From Maylandia zebra (Eukaryota > Chordata > Actinopteri > Cichliformes > Cichlidae), in assembly GCF_041146795.1 (NCBI RefSeq), contig NC_135182.1, positions 33,958,509 through 34,022,508 on the forward strand: DNA of 64,000 nt. The letters are read 5' to 3'. The position numbers and the translations under genes are program-made. Numbering within the stretch: position 1 is the stretch's first letter; each line of letters starts with the position of its first letter. A model generated the notes under the pieces. It saw nothing but the letters and a program-made list of their open reading frames with translations. It made no database searches and was not told the DNA's origin. This document shows positions 46,070 through 56,532 of the stretch, piece by piece.

Positions 46070-47041
46070 TTAGCTGTGTGTGAAACTATTTTCTGATCGA
46101 ATAAAACAAAATTTAGTTACTTTTAAAATAACAACACTATAAAATCGTTTTCGAATTTTGGTCAGTTTGAAACCGTAAATCAGAGGATTCATAATAGGAG
46201 GAATGACAAGAAACTCTAATGCTACAAAGTTTTGAAGGGACTGAGGCAACTCTTTCGAACCCAGTCGCATACTTATAATATCAGTAAGTATTGCCACAAC
46301 AAAAGTAAATAATGAGACGAGATGTGGGACACATGTTTGCATGAACTTTGCCCTGTTTTCTATAGACTTTACACATGTTTGAATGATATACATATAGGAC
46401 CAAACTATAAAAACACCATGAAGCAAATAAATAATTATTGTAATATTTGCAGATATAGCATTGATTGCAGTTTGTGCTGGAAAACAAGCGAGTTGAACAA
46501 TAATCCAGTTCACACAGAAGAGTGTGGAAATATACGGGCTGCATAACTTCAGTCTGGATGTTAGAAAGGCATTCACAGCCACAATGCAGAAAGTTGTGAA
46601 CCACAAAAAACAAGCAAACCTAATGACTCTTTGCTTTGTCATGATAGAGTGGTACTTCAGTGGCTGACATATGGCCACATATCTGTCATATGCCATGAGT
46701 GCAAGAATCGACAATTCGCCGCAGACAAAAGAATAAATCACCTTAGTCTGAATAAGGCAACCGTAATATGAGATGAGATGAACATCAGAGAGGAGATCCC
46801 AGAGAAATCTGGGGTAGAAACCTGCTGTTCCATAAAGTGCATTGATGCAAAAGACACAGAGCAGAATATACATTGATTCATGGAGGTTGCTGTCCAAGAT
46901 GATGATCACAATGAGAGAAACATTGACGAGGCAAATGATGCAGTAACACAACAAACTGAGGAAAAAGAGAACAAACCTGTGACTGACTGTTTCATTGAAA
47001 CCTGAAAGAAAAAACGTTGTTATTACAGAAACATTATTCAT
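46070..47041 (-). CDS. Olfactory receptor OR5 (323 aa)
   Basis: Intact odorant receptor GPCR of the long-tail subgroup with OR3 and OR6. It has LHESMY, MAYDRYVAIC, KFMQTCVPHL and PPIMNPLIYGF, and the tail ends RSENSFTHS. It differs from OR3 in the second outer loop and TM5 (CVNWIIVQL; AINAISANIT, the latter shared with OR2/OR4). A KYHSIMTKQR variant replaces KYHSIMSKQR. The mosaic of residues shared with different paralogues is consistent with past gene conversion. All codons are open. Confidence 0.95.
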   Translation of the reverse strand: MNNVSVITTFFLSGFNETVSHRFVLFFLSLLCYCIICLVNVSLIVIIILDSNLHESMYILLCVFCINALYGTAGFYPRFLWDLLSDVHLISYYGCLIQTKVIYSFVCGELSILALMAYDRYVAICQPLKYHSIMTKQRVIRFACFLWFTTFCIVAVNAFLTSRLKLCSPYISTLFCVNWIIVQLACFPAQTAINAISANITIIIYLLHGVFIVWSYMYIIQTCVKSIENRAKFMQTCVPHLVSLFTFVVAILTDIISMRLGSKELPQSLQNFVALEFLVIPPIMNPLIYGFKLTKIRKRFYSVVILKVTKFCFIRSENSFTHS

Positions 47042-47299
47042 TGTGATTGAGAGACCTAAGTGAAGCCTAGTCGCTCACTGTATCTGGTCTCTGTTCTCCT
47101 CTCTCCTCTATCAGGTACAGATAACAGCAACACGTGAGCTGGGATTTCAAACCAGCCAATCATTGATCTGGAATGAAAGCTCACAGCTTTGGAAGATCAC
47201 AGGGGATTTAATATGTATCATGTACTAAACACATAATAAAACAAACCTGCAGGTTCTTGAAAAAGAAATATTAAAACGTTTTACAACTTTATTTAAAAA
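47042..47299. other. Upstream flank of OR5
   Basis: Copy of the OR3/OR6 upstream block; it ends at about 47,299 where retroviral DNA begins. Confidence 0.6.
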
Positions 47300-47975
47300 A
47301 GAGGGACCCAGGGTATACATGCATATGACCCCTGGCTAAACTCTCCGACTAGGATAGACTCCATAGGAGTGCCCAGGGGAGTTACAAACGAGTATAAGCT
47401 GGCAGACCCAGTAGCTTCGGGGTTTGAAAGTATATTCCTTTGGATAACGCCTAATAAGAATGATGACCGCATTAACTACGTTCATTACAACTTGCTGAGA
47501 CTCTCTAGCCTTACCAGGGACGCCATGGAAGGGTTTGCAGAATAATCCGACTTCGCTGATGGGAGTGCAGAATCGAATGGCCCTTGACATGTTGTTGGCA
47601 GAGGAAAGGGGGCGTCTGTGCTATGTTCGGAGACATGTTCTGCACCTCTATCCCCAACAATACTGCCCCAGATGGCTCAGTAACCCGAGCTCTGGAGGGC
47701 CGGAAAATTTGTCTAAAACGATGCATGAGCACTCAGGTATCGGAAACCCAGCGGAGTCCTGGGTGGCATCCGTGTTTGGACAATGGAAAGGTGTGGCTAT
47801 ATCAGTGATGTGCTCATTGGCTGTATTTTTGGGAATATTAGTCATCGCTGGTTGTTGTATCATTCCTTGTGTCAGAGGATTGTTGGTAAAGATAGTGGCG
47901 AGGGTTGCAAACCCTGGCTGGGTTGAGGGCATCTACCAGATGAACCTGGAACCCATAGAGTGGGGCAGGGAGTGA
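47300..47975 (+). pseudogene. Endogenous retrovirus env fragment (transmembrane subunit), broken
   Basis: Plus-strand pieces read the transmembrane-subunit part of a fish endogenous-retrovirus envelope. There is a region rich in NYVHYNLLRLSSLTRDAMEG (about 47,475-47,535). VQNRMALDMLL follows, in the place of the heptad/immunosuppressive-like segment. Next is a cysteine motif (C, six residues, then FC where related proteins have CC) near 47,615-47,645. Then come NLSKTMHEHSG, a membrane segment near 47,800-47,880 and a short tail ending at a stop at 47,973. The frame is 0, then 1, then 0: one shift near 47,605 and a second near 47,695. There is also a stop near 47,540 in the upstream frame. Surface subunit, gag, pol and LTRs are absent. 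Not functional. Confidence 0.8.
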
Positions 47976-47984
47976 TACAACATG

Positions 47985-48162
47985 ATTTACGAATAAATTC
48001 TTTACAAATCCTACCATGTGGATTCATGGAATTTTTTTTCACATTCTGTCTCTCACAGTTGAAATGTACCTCTGGTGCAAATTACTGACCTCTGTCATCA
48101 TTTTAGGTGGGGGAACTTGCACAATCGGTGGCTTACTAAATACTTTTTTGCCCCACTGTATG
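47985..48162. mobile_element. Tc1-like terminal fragment
   Basis: The segment ends AAATACTTTTTTGCCCCACT then GTA at about 48,160. This is the outer end of a fish Tc1-like element whose inverted repeat starts TACAGTGGGGCAAAAAAGTA. Only the end remains. Confidence 0.7.
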
Positions 48163-48536
48163 TACAGGCTGTAGTGAGTACAAGCTATGTACAGGATATG
48201 GACAGGATATAAATATGAAAAACTATACAGAATATGAAATAAATAACTTTACAGAAATCTGAGATATACAGCTATACAGAAATGGGAACTATGCAAGTTG
48301 TAAACAGTTGTAGGGTTAAAAATTATTATCGTATGTACAGAATGATTATTTACACAGAGCTATACAGTAGTGCAGTTAAGATAAGTGAGGGTGTAGATAA
48401 TTCCTAGAGGCTATATAAAGTGCTAGTGGTTGTGAGTGGTGGTTCAGTCCATGTTATTATTGTGTGTTTGAGGGTACAGTTGTCCATTGTGTGTGTGTGT
48501 GTATGTTCAGTCCATGAGTTTAACGTGGGTCAGATG

Positions 48537-50090
48537 TCAGGAGGCAGAGTTCAGGAGTCTGACAGCTGTGGGGAAGAAACTGTTCCGGTACCTTGTGGTC
48601 TTAGTCCGGAGGCTCCTGTAGCACCTCCCAGAGGGCAGGAGGGTGAAGAGTCCATGTAATGGGTGACTGGGGTCTTTGATGATTTTCCCAGCCCTTTTCA
48701 GACACCGCTTCCTGTAGATGTCTTTTATAGCAGGAAGTGGTGCTCCGGTGATGCGCTGGGCAGTTTTCACGACCCTCTGCAACGCCTTCCGGTCCGAGGC
48801 AGAGCAGTTCCCGTACCAGACTGTTATACAGTTGGTCAGGATGCTCTCGATGGTGCAGCGATAGAAGTTCACCAGGATGTCTGAGGACAGGTGGTTCTTC
48901 CTCAGAGTCCTCAAGAAGAAGAGGCGCTGGTGAGCCTTCTTGACCAGCTTGGAGCAGTTGGTCGTCCAGGTGAGATCCTCGGAGATGTGGACTCCCAGGA
49001 ACTTGAAGCTGCTCACACGCTTCACAGCCGTCCCCTTAATGTGGATGGGTGGATGTGGGTCAGCATTCCTCCTGTAGTTCACGATGAGCTCCTTGGTCTT
49101 CTCGGTGTTAAGCAGCAGGTTGTTTATGTCGCACCACTCAGCCAGACGATCCACCTCCTCCCTGTAGGCGGCCTCATCGTTGTCACTGATGAGGCCAATC
49201 ACCGTGGTGTCATCTGCAAACTTAATGATGATGTTGGAACCATCAGCCGGTCTGCAGTCGTGGGTGAAGAGGGAGTAGAGGAAAGGGCTCATCACACAGC
49301 CTTGTGGTACACCGGTGTTCATTGTGATTGTAGATGTGCAGCGGTTATCCAGCCGGACATGTTGAGGGCGGTTGGACAGGAAGTCCAGTAACCATTTGCA
49401 GATGAGGGAACTGATGCCCAGGTCTGTCAGTTTCCTGATGAGTTGTGAGGGGTGGATTGTATTGAATGCTGAACTGAAGTCTATAAACAGCATTCTGGCG
49501 TATGTGTTGTTGTTGTCCAGGTGTGAGAGGACAGAGTGCAGTGCGATGGAGACTGCATCCTCTGTGCTCCTGTTCTGGCGCTATGCGAATTGGTGGGGGT
49601 CCAGGGTGGGGGGGAGACAGGATTTGAAGTGTGCTAGGACCAGCTGCTCTAAGCACTTAGTGATGATGGGGGTGAGTGCTACTGGGCGGTAGTCATTGAG
49701 GCAAGATGGGTTGGAGTTTTTGGGTATCGGGACGATGGAGGTGGATTTGAAGCAGGCCGGTACCACAGCGTGGGCCAAGGACAGATTGAATATGTCTGTG
49801 AGCACTCCTGCAAGCTCCCCAGAACACACTCTGAGAACACGCCCGGGGATGCCATCGGGACCTGCAGCCTTGTGGACATTGATCCTGCTCAGCACCGCTC
49901 CTACATCGGTGGGGGAGAGAGTCAGAGGTTGGTGGTCTGGCGTCACGTCTGCTTTGGTTGTGGTTGTGGGGTTCCCTCGCTCAAAACAAGCATAAAAGTT
50001 GTTGAGCTCGTTGAGGAAGGAGACATCAGAGGATGCGGGGGAGGGTTTGGTGGTCCTGTAGTCTGTAATGGTCTGGAGTCCTTGCCACAT
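48537..50090 (-). pseudogene. LINE reverse transcriptase with one internal stop
   Basis: The frame is continuous from 50,090 to 48,537 except for TAG at 49,581-49,583, right after LDPHQFA. Motifs: [41 protein letters not shown] (catalytic Asp), [20 protein letters not shown] and [13 protein letters not shown] (catalytic Asp pair). After them come [12 protein letters not shown] and a C-terminal [13 protein letters not shown]. With the stop it cannot make a full enzyme. Confidence 0.9.
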
Positions 50091-50261
50091 ACGTCAGGGG
50101 TTGGAGTTGGAGAAGTGTTCTTCTACCTTCTTTTTGTAATGGTGTTTGGCTTTTTTGATGTCCTTCTGTAGATTAGCCCTGGCTGTACTGTAGGCGTGTG
50201 CATCTCCTGACCTAAAGGCAGTGTTCCGGGCCTTCAGGAGGAGATGAACATCCCGGTTCAT

Positions 50262-51023
50262 TCAAGGCTTCTGGTTGGGGTACATGGTGATCCGTTTCTG
50301 GGTGGTGACACTGTCTGTGGTTTCGGAGATGTAATCCAGTACAGATGAGGCGTACTGGTCCAGGTCTGTGTGGGTGAACATATTCCAGTCTGTGTTTTTA
50401 AATCTGTCCTGGAGCACTGCGTCTGTCCCCTCTGGCCACACTTTAATTGTCCTCACAGCAGGTTTCACACGTTGGATGAGTGGTGAATACCGAGGTGTAA
50501 GGAACAGGGAGAGATGGTCCGATTGTCCAATGTGGGGGAGGGGTGTGGCTTTGTAGGCTCCAGCCAGGTTGGAATACACATGGTCTAAAGTCTTGTCTCC
50601 TCTGGTGTGGCAGGAGACATGTTGGTGGAATCTGGGGAGGACTGTCTTTAAGTTGGTATGGTTGAAGTCGCCAGCAACAATAAAAGCAGCCTCGGGGTGT
50701 TTATTCTGGTGTTTGTTAATGGCTGCAGAAAGTTCTTTCATGGCCAACCTAGCATTAGCGTCGGGGGGGATATACACAGCAGTGAGTATGATCGAAGTGA
50801 GTTCTCTGGGGAGATAATAAGGTCTGCATTTGACCATTAAAAACTCCGCATTAGGTGAGCAGTGACTCTCAGTAGTAGTGAAGTTCATGCACCAAGCATT
50901 GTTAATATAAATGCACAAACCTCCACCTCTGGTCTTGCTGGAGTCATCTGCTAGCCTGTCGGCTCGGTGTGTGTGGCGTCCTGCTAACTCGATAACATTG
51001 TCCGGCAGCTGTTGTTCAACCAT
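50262..51023 (-). pseudogene. LINE apurinic-like endonuclease domain
   Basis: Open frame of 253 aa. It contains RGGGLCIYIN, TAVYIPPDAN, FIVAGDFNHTNLK (catalytic GDFN block), LDHVYSN and GQSDHLSLFL (catalytic SDH), so the chromosomal DNA-nicking domain is complete apart from its N-terminus. It ends at a TGA where the neighbouring family sequence has Trp (QKP then stop then MNRDVHLLLKARNTAFRSGD). Confidence 0.9.
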
Positions 51024-51472
51024 GTTTCGGTGAAAAACATGACATTTGAGTCCATAATCCGTCTGTTGTTAGTGATGGAGAGCCGTATTTCATCCATTTT
51101 GTTTGCCAGAGAACGGACATTGGCGAGGAAAATACTGGGTAAAGGCAGCCGGTGTGGTGTTAGCTTTAGCTTAGCCCGTGGCCCTCCGCGCCTACCTCGC
51201 CTTTGTTTACGATCTCGGCGCCGTCTGCGTGCACTTCCACCCGGCCGGGGAGAGTGGGCAGCCTCCGGTGTCCTGGAGATCTCTGGGATGAGTCGGAGAT
51301 CGGCGATAAAACTGTTGGAGTTATGAGTCCAGATGTCCAGAAGCTCTTGTCTGCTGTAGGTCAGCAACGCACAGCAATTCTGGACAAATAATCTGGTTAA
51401 AAGTAGATAAAAAACCGCTAAATAGCAGATTCTGGAGAGACACTGAGCCTCGCGTTGTTCACACGCCGCCAT
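50984..51472 (-). pseudogene. LINE N-terminal region and start of endonuclease
   Basis: 162-aa open frame: a hydrophobic patch, then an Arg-rich segment (GSARRRRRDRKQRRGRRGG), then the first endonuclease motifs (IFLANVRSLANKMDEIR; MFFTETWLNN). Ends at a frameshift into the next segment. Confidence 0.85.
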
Positions 51473-51480
51473 CTTGGTTT

Positions 51481-52245
51481 GTGGGTGTTCTCAGAATCTC
51501 ATCTCTAGTTTGTGGTTCTGTTGGCTTCATCGGGTGATAGCCTTCTGCTCGCTTTGGAACGGTTCACAGCTGAGTTTGAAGCAGTGGGAATGAGAATCAG
51601 CACCTCCAAATCTGAGGCCATGGTTCTCAGCCGGAAAAGGGTGGGAGGCCCACTTCAGGTCAGGGACGAGTTCCTGCCACAAGTTTAAGTATCTCGGGGT
51701 CTTGTTCACGAGTGACGGGAGTGGGAGATCGACAGATGGATTGGTGCTGAGGCTGCAGTGATATGGACACTATTCCAGTCTGTTGTGGTGAAGAGAGAGC
51801 TGAGTGTAAAAGCGAAGCTCTCAATTTACTGGTCGATCTACATCCCTCCCCTCCCCTATGGTCACGAGCTGTGGGTAGTGACCGAAAGAACGAGATTACG
51901 GATACAAGTGGCAGAAATGGGCTTCCTTTGAAGGGTGGCTGGCCTCTCCCTTAGAGATAGGGTGAGAAGTTCAGTCTTCCGGGAGGGGCTCAGAGTAGAG
52001 CAGCTGCTCCTCCACATTAAGTGGAGCCAGTTGAGGTTGTTCAGGCATCCTGGGTGCCTCCTGAGTGAGGTGTTTCGGGCATGTCCCACCAGGAGGAGGC
52101 CCCGGGGCAGACCTGGGACATACTAGAGAGATTTTATCTCTCAGCTGGCCTGGGAACGCCTTGGTGTGGGGAGGGGGTCTGGGCTTCTCTGCTAGGGCTG
52201 CGGCCCCCTGTGACCCAGCCCCGGATAAGCAGATGGATGGATGGA
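51481..52245 (+). mobile_element. Rex3/RTE-like LINE fragment (unit C)
   Basis: Plus strand: LERFTAEFEAVGMRISTSKS (about 51,555-51,615), then VLSRKRV, QVRDEFLP, SVFREGLRVEQLLLHIKW and RACPTRRRPRGRPG, ending in a GATG run at about 52,230-52,246. Frameshifts throughout. The 51,770-52,245 part matches 41,601-42,113; the first part also matches 56,331-56,532. Confidence 0.75.
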
Positions 52246-53390
52246 TGATCTTTGTGGATTACAGCTCAGCTTTCTATACAATCATCCTGGATATCCTCTT
52301 CACCAAACTGGTCACTCTTGGCCTTTGACTTTCTCACCAACCGGCCCCAGACTGTAAGACTTGGCCCCTATCTCTCCTCCACTCGCATGCTGAGCATTGG
52401 CTCCCCACAAGGCTGTGTGCTGAGCCCACTCCTGTATTGTCTCTAAATCTAAGACTGCAGTTCGACCCACAACAACATCATCATCAAGTTTGCTGAAGAC
52501 ACCACATTAGTCAGACTTATCTCAAAGGGAGACGAGGCAGTCTACAGAGAGGAAGTCCTGAAGTTGACATCATAGTGTTCAGAGAAAAAACTAGCACTGA
52601 CCATTATGAAAACCAAAGAGATCATTGTCGACTTCAGGTGGCACAGCACTGACTTAGGCCCCCAATACATCAACAGTGATGGTTGGAGAGGGTCCACACC
52701 TTCCGGTTTTCCAAGAAGCACAAACTGGACTCCAACCTGCTGCTGATCTTCTACTGCTCGTCCATTGACAGCCTGCTGACATACTGCCTATAAGTAAGGT
52801 ACGGCAGCTGACCAGATGGGAACAGAGTGAAGCTTCACAGTGTAATCAAGGCAGCACAGAAGATTATTGGCTGCCCTCTCCCCTCCTTGTCAGACATTTA
52901 TTTCACCCGCTGCCTCAACAGAGCAACAAACATCATCAAGGGCAGCTCCCACCCAGGTTTTGACCTGCTTGACCTGCTTCCCTCAGGGAAGCGCTACAGG
53001 TGCATCAGCACAAACACTGACAGACTTAGGAACAGTTCCTTTGCAAAAGCCATGAGCACCCTGAACTCACACATGAACCGACGACACAGTTTCACCCCCC
53101 AATTCAAGCCTCTCCTCTATACACAGAATATACAACCACTACCACCACTGTGCAATATTTAATTTATGTCAAAATACCTCACTGTAAATATAGACTATTT
53201 ATTTTTTTTCAGTATTTGTATATTTGATATTTTTTGATATTGACCTGCTCATATGTATACAGTGCCACAGAACTGTGCACCTCACCCCCCTTTCTTCTTT
53301 CCCCACATGTCTGCACTGGGTAGGAGATGCTCTCAATCTCTTTGTACATGTGTATAGTGACAATAAAAGGCATTCTAGTCAATCAGTTTA
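52246..53390 (+). pseudogene. CR1/Rex1-like LINE remnant (unit C)
   Basis: Counterpart of 42,114-43,116. The C-terminal part at 52,827-53,162 is open and reads VIKAAQKIIGCPLPSLSDIY, LLDLLPSGKRYRC and LRNSSFAKAMSTLNS. The 3' UTR ends AATAAAAGGCATTCTAGTCA. Confidence 0.8.
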
Positions 53391-54240
53391 GAGGGTCAAG
53401 AACAGCAGGGAGAGAACACGCCTATTGGGGAGGCCTTTGCTGGTAGTTTGTGTGTGGGATGTGGTGCTTCTTGGCCTCACCTGCTGCTGAGAAATGAGCT
53501 ACCAGATCTTTTTTTTTTTTTTTTTTGCAATTGTACACATTTATTTCTTACTGTTTAACAGATCATTTCTTTTTACTTAATACAGTAAAAAGAAACATTT
53601 TGTCATGTAGAAAAACTGATTTGCACTGTACATCTTCAGCTTCAACTTTCAATCCTTCAAACAATGGAAAAGCCATTTAATTGTACAAGTGTTAAGTAAA
53701 AACGGATTTCATGTTTGATTAAGCAGAAATTCTAAAACTGGTTCAGTTGCTAAAACCTCTGACTGTTTCAATAAGTGTTAAAGAAAAAGAGGATAAACTG
53801 AGAAAACTACTAAAACTGCTTCACATCCATGTGGTTGTGGATCAGATTTATAAGACAGCATAATATCAAAATAGACTGACACTCTGATAGTGCTGCCACA
53901 TCTAAAACAGTTTGTCTTTTAATCCTTTTCACATGTGCAGTCTCCACGGTGCCAGTTATTTCCTTGAACAGTAATGAGAAGAAAGACTGAAATTTACAGC
54001 CTTTCTACATATCAGTGTTTTTTTGGTAATTAGGCAGGTGACCATCAAAAATACATTTAGTGCAAAGACATATACAAAATGTAAATCATCTGGGAAATGC
54101 AGATAAATAATAAAACATCATATCCGCTCACATCAATAGACATGTTTTCAGACAACTCCAAATAAAACACAAATTTCAGTAAAAATTAAACATTTTTTTG
54201 GACTTATTTTAAAATGGATGTCAAACAATGGGTGTGACAC
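53391..54240. other. Downstream flank of OR6
   Basis: Unit C copy of the OR3/OR5 3' flank. It holds a poly-T run of about 24 at 53,503-53,526. Confidence 0.6.
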
Positions 54241-55212
54241 TTAGCTGTGTGTGAAACTATTTTCTGATTGAATAAAACAAAAATTAGTTCCTTTTAAAAT
54301 AACAACACTATAAATTTTTTTTCGGATTTTGGTCAGTTTGAAACCGTAAATCAGAGGATTCATAATAGGAGGAATTACAAGAACTTCTATTGCTACAAAG
54401 TTTTGAAGGGTCCGAGGCAACTCTTTCGAACCCAGTCGCATACTTATAACATCAGTAAGTACTGCCACAACAAAAGTAAATAATGAGATGAGATGTGGGA
54501 CACATGTTTGCATGAACTTTGCCCTGTTTTCTATAGACTTTACACATGTTTGAATGATATACAGATAGGACCAAACTATAAAAACACCATGAAGCAAATA
54601 AATAATTATTGTAATATTTGCAAATATGCCATTAACTATAGTTTGTGCTGGAAAACAAGCGAGTTGAACAATAATCCAGTTCACACAGAAGAGTGTGGAA
54701 AGATACGGGCTGCATAACTTCAGTCTGGATGTTAGAAAGGCATTCACAGCCATAATGCAGAAATTTGTGAACCACAAAAAACATGCAAACCTTATGACTC
54801 TTTGCTTTGACATGATAGAGTGGTACTTCAGTGGCTGACATATGGCCACATATCTGTCATATGCCATGAGTGCAAGAATTGAGAGTTCGCCGCAGAGAAA
54901 AGAATAAATCACCTTAGTCTGAATAAGGCAACCATAATATGAAATGAGATGAACATCAGAGAGGAGATCCCAGAGAAATTTGGGAAAGAAACCTGCTGTT
55001 CCATAAAGTGCATTGATGCAAAAGACACAGAGCAGAATATACATTGATTCATGGAGGTTGCTGTCCAAGATGATGATCACAATGAGAGAAACATTTAGCA
55101 GGCAAATGATGCAGTAGCAAAACAAACTGAGGAAAAAGAGAACAAACCTGTGACTGACTGTTTCATTGAAACCTGAAAGAAAAAACATTGTTATTACAGA
55201 AACATTATTCAT
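54241..55212 (-). CDS. Olfactory receptor OR6 (323 aa)
   Basis: Intact odorant receptor GPCR, long-tail subgroup with OR3 and OR5 (tail ends QSENSFTHS). It has LHESMY, MAYDRYVAIC, KFMQTCVPHL and PPIMNPLIYGF. Differences include a TKVIYSFLCGEL TM3 start, WSYLYI (as in OR2) and AIEVLVIPP in TM7, where the others have AIEFLVIPP or ALEFLVIPP. It is the rightmost receptor in the window. Confidence 0.95.
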   Translation of the reverse strand: MNNVSVITMFFLSGFNETVSHRFVLFFLSLFCYCIICLLNVSLIVIIILDSNLHESMYILLCVFCINALYGTAGFFPKFLWDLLSDVHLISYYGCLIQTKVIYSFLCGELSILALMAYDRYVAICQPLKYHSIMSKQRVIRFACFLWFTNFCIMAVNAFLTSRLKLCSPYLSTLFCVNWIIVQLACFPAQTIVNGIFANITIIIYLLHGVFIVWSYLYIIQTCVKSIENRAKFMQTCVPHLISLFTFVVAVLTDVISMRLGSKELPRTLQNFVAIEVLVIPPIMNPLIYGFKLTKIRKKIYSVVILKGTNFCFIQSENSFTHS

Positions 55213-55839
55213 TGTGATTGAGAGACCTAAGTGAAGCCTAGTCGCTCACTGTATCTGGTCTCTGTTCTCCTCTCTCCTCTATCAGGTACAGATAACAGCA
55301 ACACGTGAGCTGGGATTTCAAACCAGCCAATCATTGATCTGGAATGAAAGCTCACAGCTTTGGAAAATCACAGGGGATTTAATATGTATCATGTACTAAA
55401 CACATAATAAAACAAACCTGCAGGTTCTTGAAAAAGAAATATTCAAACGTTTTACAACTTTATTTAAAAGATGCTTTCTTCATAATACTGTTAGGAATTT
55501 CTTACATTTATGCCAATTAAACATATTTGTCCAGGGCTTGTTGTGGTTCTCTTCTGTTTTTCGTTTGTAGTCTTTCGTAGTCCAGTCAGATCATTGTTGC
55601 TTCAGTGATAATGATCAGGCTCTCTGACGTTTGCTGAAGTCACTAGAAAGACAGTAAGAAGTTCTTGTGAATGTTGCTTTGTCTTTGCCTCTTAGTAACT
55701 CTGTGGAAAAAAGAATTGTTTGCAGCTGTTACCTGCTACTTACCTGTTACTCTGCCGCCTGCTCACTCTCTACCTTTCCTATTCCACAATGGAAAGATTC
55801 TATCCCAGGTACCTCTCCAATTTTCTGCAGAGTGATGTA
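55213..55839. other. Upstream flank of OR6
   Basis: The first 300 bp match the other upstream flanks. Beyond about 55,560 it is unique, and no gene is seen. Confidence 0.5.
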
Positions 55840-56330
55840 ACCTTATCGTTGCACCACGATCACCCCCTGTTCCTCCAGCCCAGAAAAGAGTAAATCAAAA
55901 GTTTTTTTGCATAAAACCATGGTCTCAGAGATCAGGTTGTAAATTCTGAGTTGCTGCAGGAACCATAACCTCTGCTGGGCCTTCTTCTGGATAGAGTCTA
56001 TATGTGGGGACCACTTCAGATCGCGTGGAAAGGTGGGTCCTAGGAATCTGACGTGATCCATGGTAAGTACTCTATTTTTAAGTATAGTTAGGGCGAGTCT
56101 GAAGGTTCACTGTCACGTCCACAGTCGGGTCCTGGTGGTTCTGACTGCAACAGTGGAACAGCTGGTCCACATCCTGTCTGTACGTGGACTCGTCTTCATT
56201 GTGGATCAGACCAGTGATTACCAGTTTGAAAATCATGCGAACAGATCCATAGAAGATGCCATCAATGTAGCTCTCCACTCTGTGCTGAGCCACCTGGAGC
56301 AGTGGCAAAGCTACGTCCGAATGCTCTTTG
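55840..56330. pseudogene. Two LINE fragments in opposite orientation
   Basis: The minus strand (55,843-56,061) reads RFLGPTFPRDLKWSPHIDSI and QKKAQQRLWFLQQLR, the region after the catalytic motif of a LINE reverse transcriptase. On the plus strand, about 56,240-56,330 reads [20 protein letters not shown] then SYVRMLFV, the region before the first catalytic Asp of a similar enzyme. The inverted junction lies between them. Confidence 0.7.
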
Positions 56331-56532
56331 TGGGTGTTCTCAGAATCTCATCTCTAGTTTGTGGTTCTGTTGGCTTCATCGGGTGATGGCCTTCTGCTTG
56401 CTTTGGAACGGTTCACAGCTGAGTTTGAAGCAGTGGGAATGAGAATCAGCACCTCCAAATCTGAGGCCATGGTCCTCAGCCGGAAAAGGGTGGAGGGCCC
56501 ACTTCAGGTCAGGGACGAGTTCCTGCCCCAAG
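56331..56532 (+). mobile_element. Rex3/RTE-like fragment, target of the Gypsy insertion
   Basis: Matches 51,484-51,685 (ALERFTAEFEAVGMRISTSK on the plus strand). It stops at FLPQV, exactly where TGTCATGGCC of the LTR begins. Confidence 0.75.

Larger units (their letters stand above)
48163..51478 (-). mobile_element. Nearly full-length CR1/Rex-type LINE (about 3.3 kb)
   Basis: The minus-strand element runs from its 5' end at about 51,478 (CAAGATGGCGGCG) to a 3' UTR ending near 48,163. It encodes a basic N-terminal region, an endonuclease and a reverse transcriptase; the protein parts are annotated separately. Only about four lesions break the single long frame: one frameshift near 50,985-51,023, TGA at 50,262-50,264, TGA at about 50,091-50,096 and TAG at 49,581-49,583. 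Most copies in the window are short 3' pieces, so this is the best-preserved long copy. Confidence 0.88.

Noticed and set aside
47300-47975. Captured functional env (syncytin-like) gene
   Set aside because: Only the transmembrane part remains, with two frame shifts, a stop and an altered cysteine motif.
49372-49995. Plus-strand frames (48,891-49,391; 49,372-49,692; 49,696-49,995) as host genes
   Set aside because: They are antisense of the LINE reverse transcriptase on the minus strand.
16679-54717. A 74-aa open frame on the plus strand inside all six receptor genes (for example 16,679-16,903 and 54,493-54,717)
   Set aside because: It is the antisense of the strongly conserved TM4-TM6 region; conservation of the receptor codons alone explains why it stays open in every copy.
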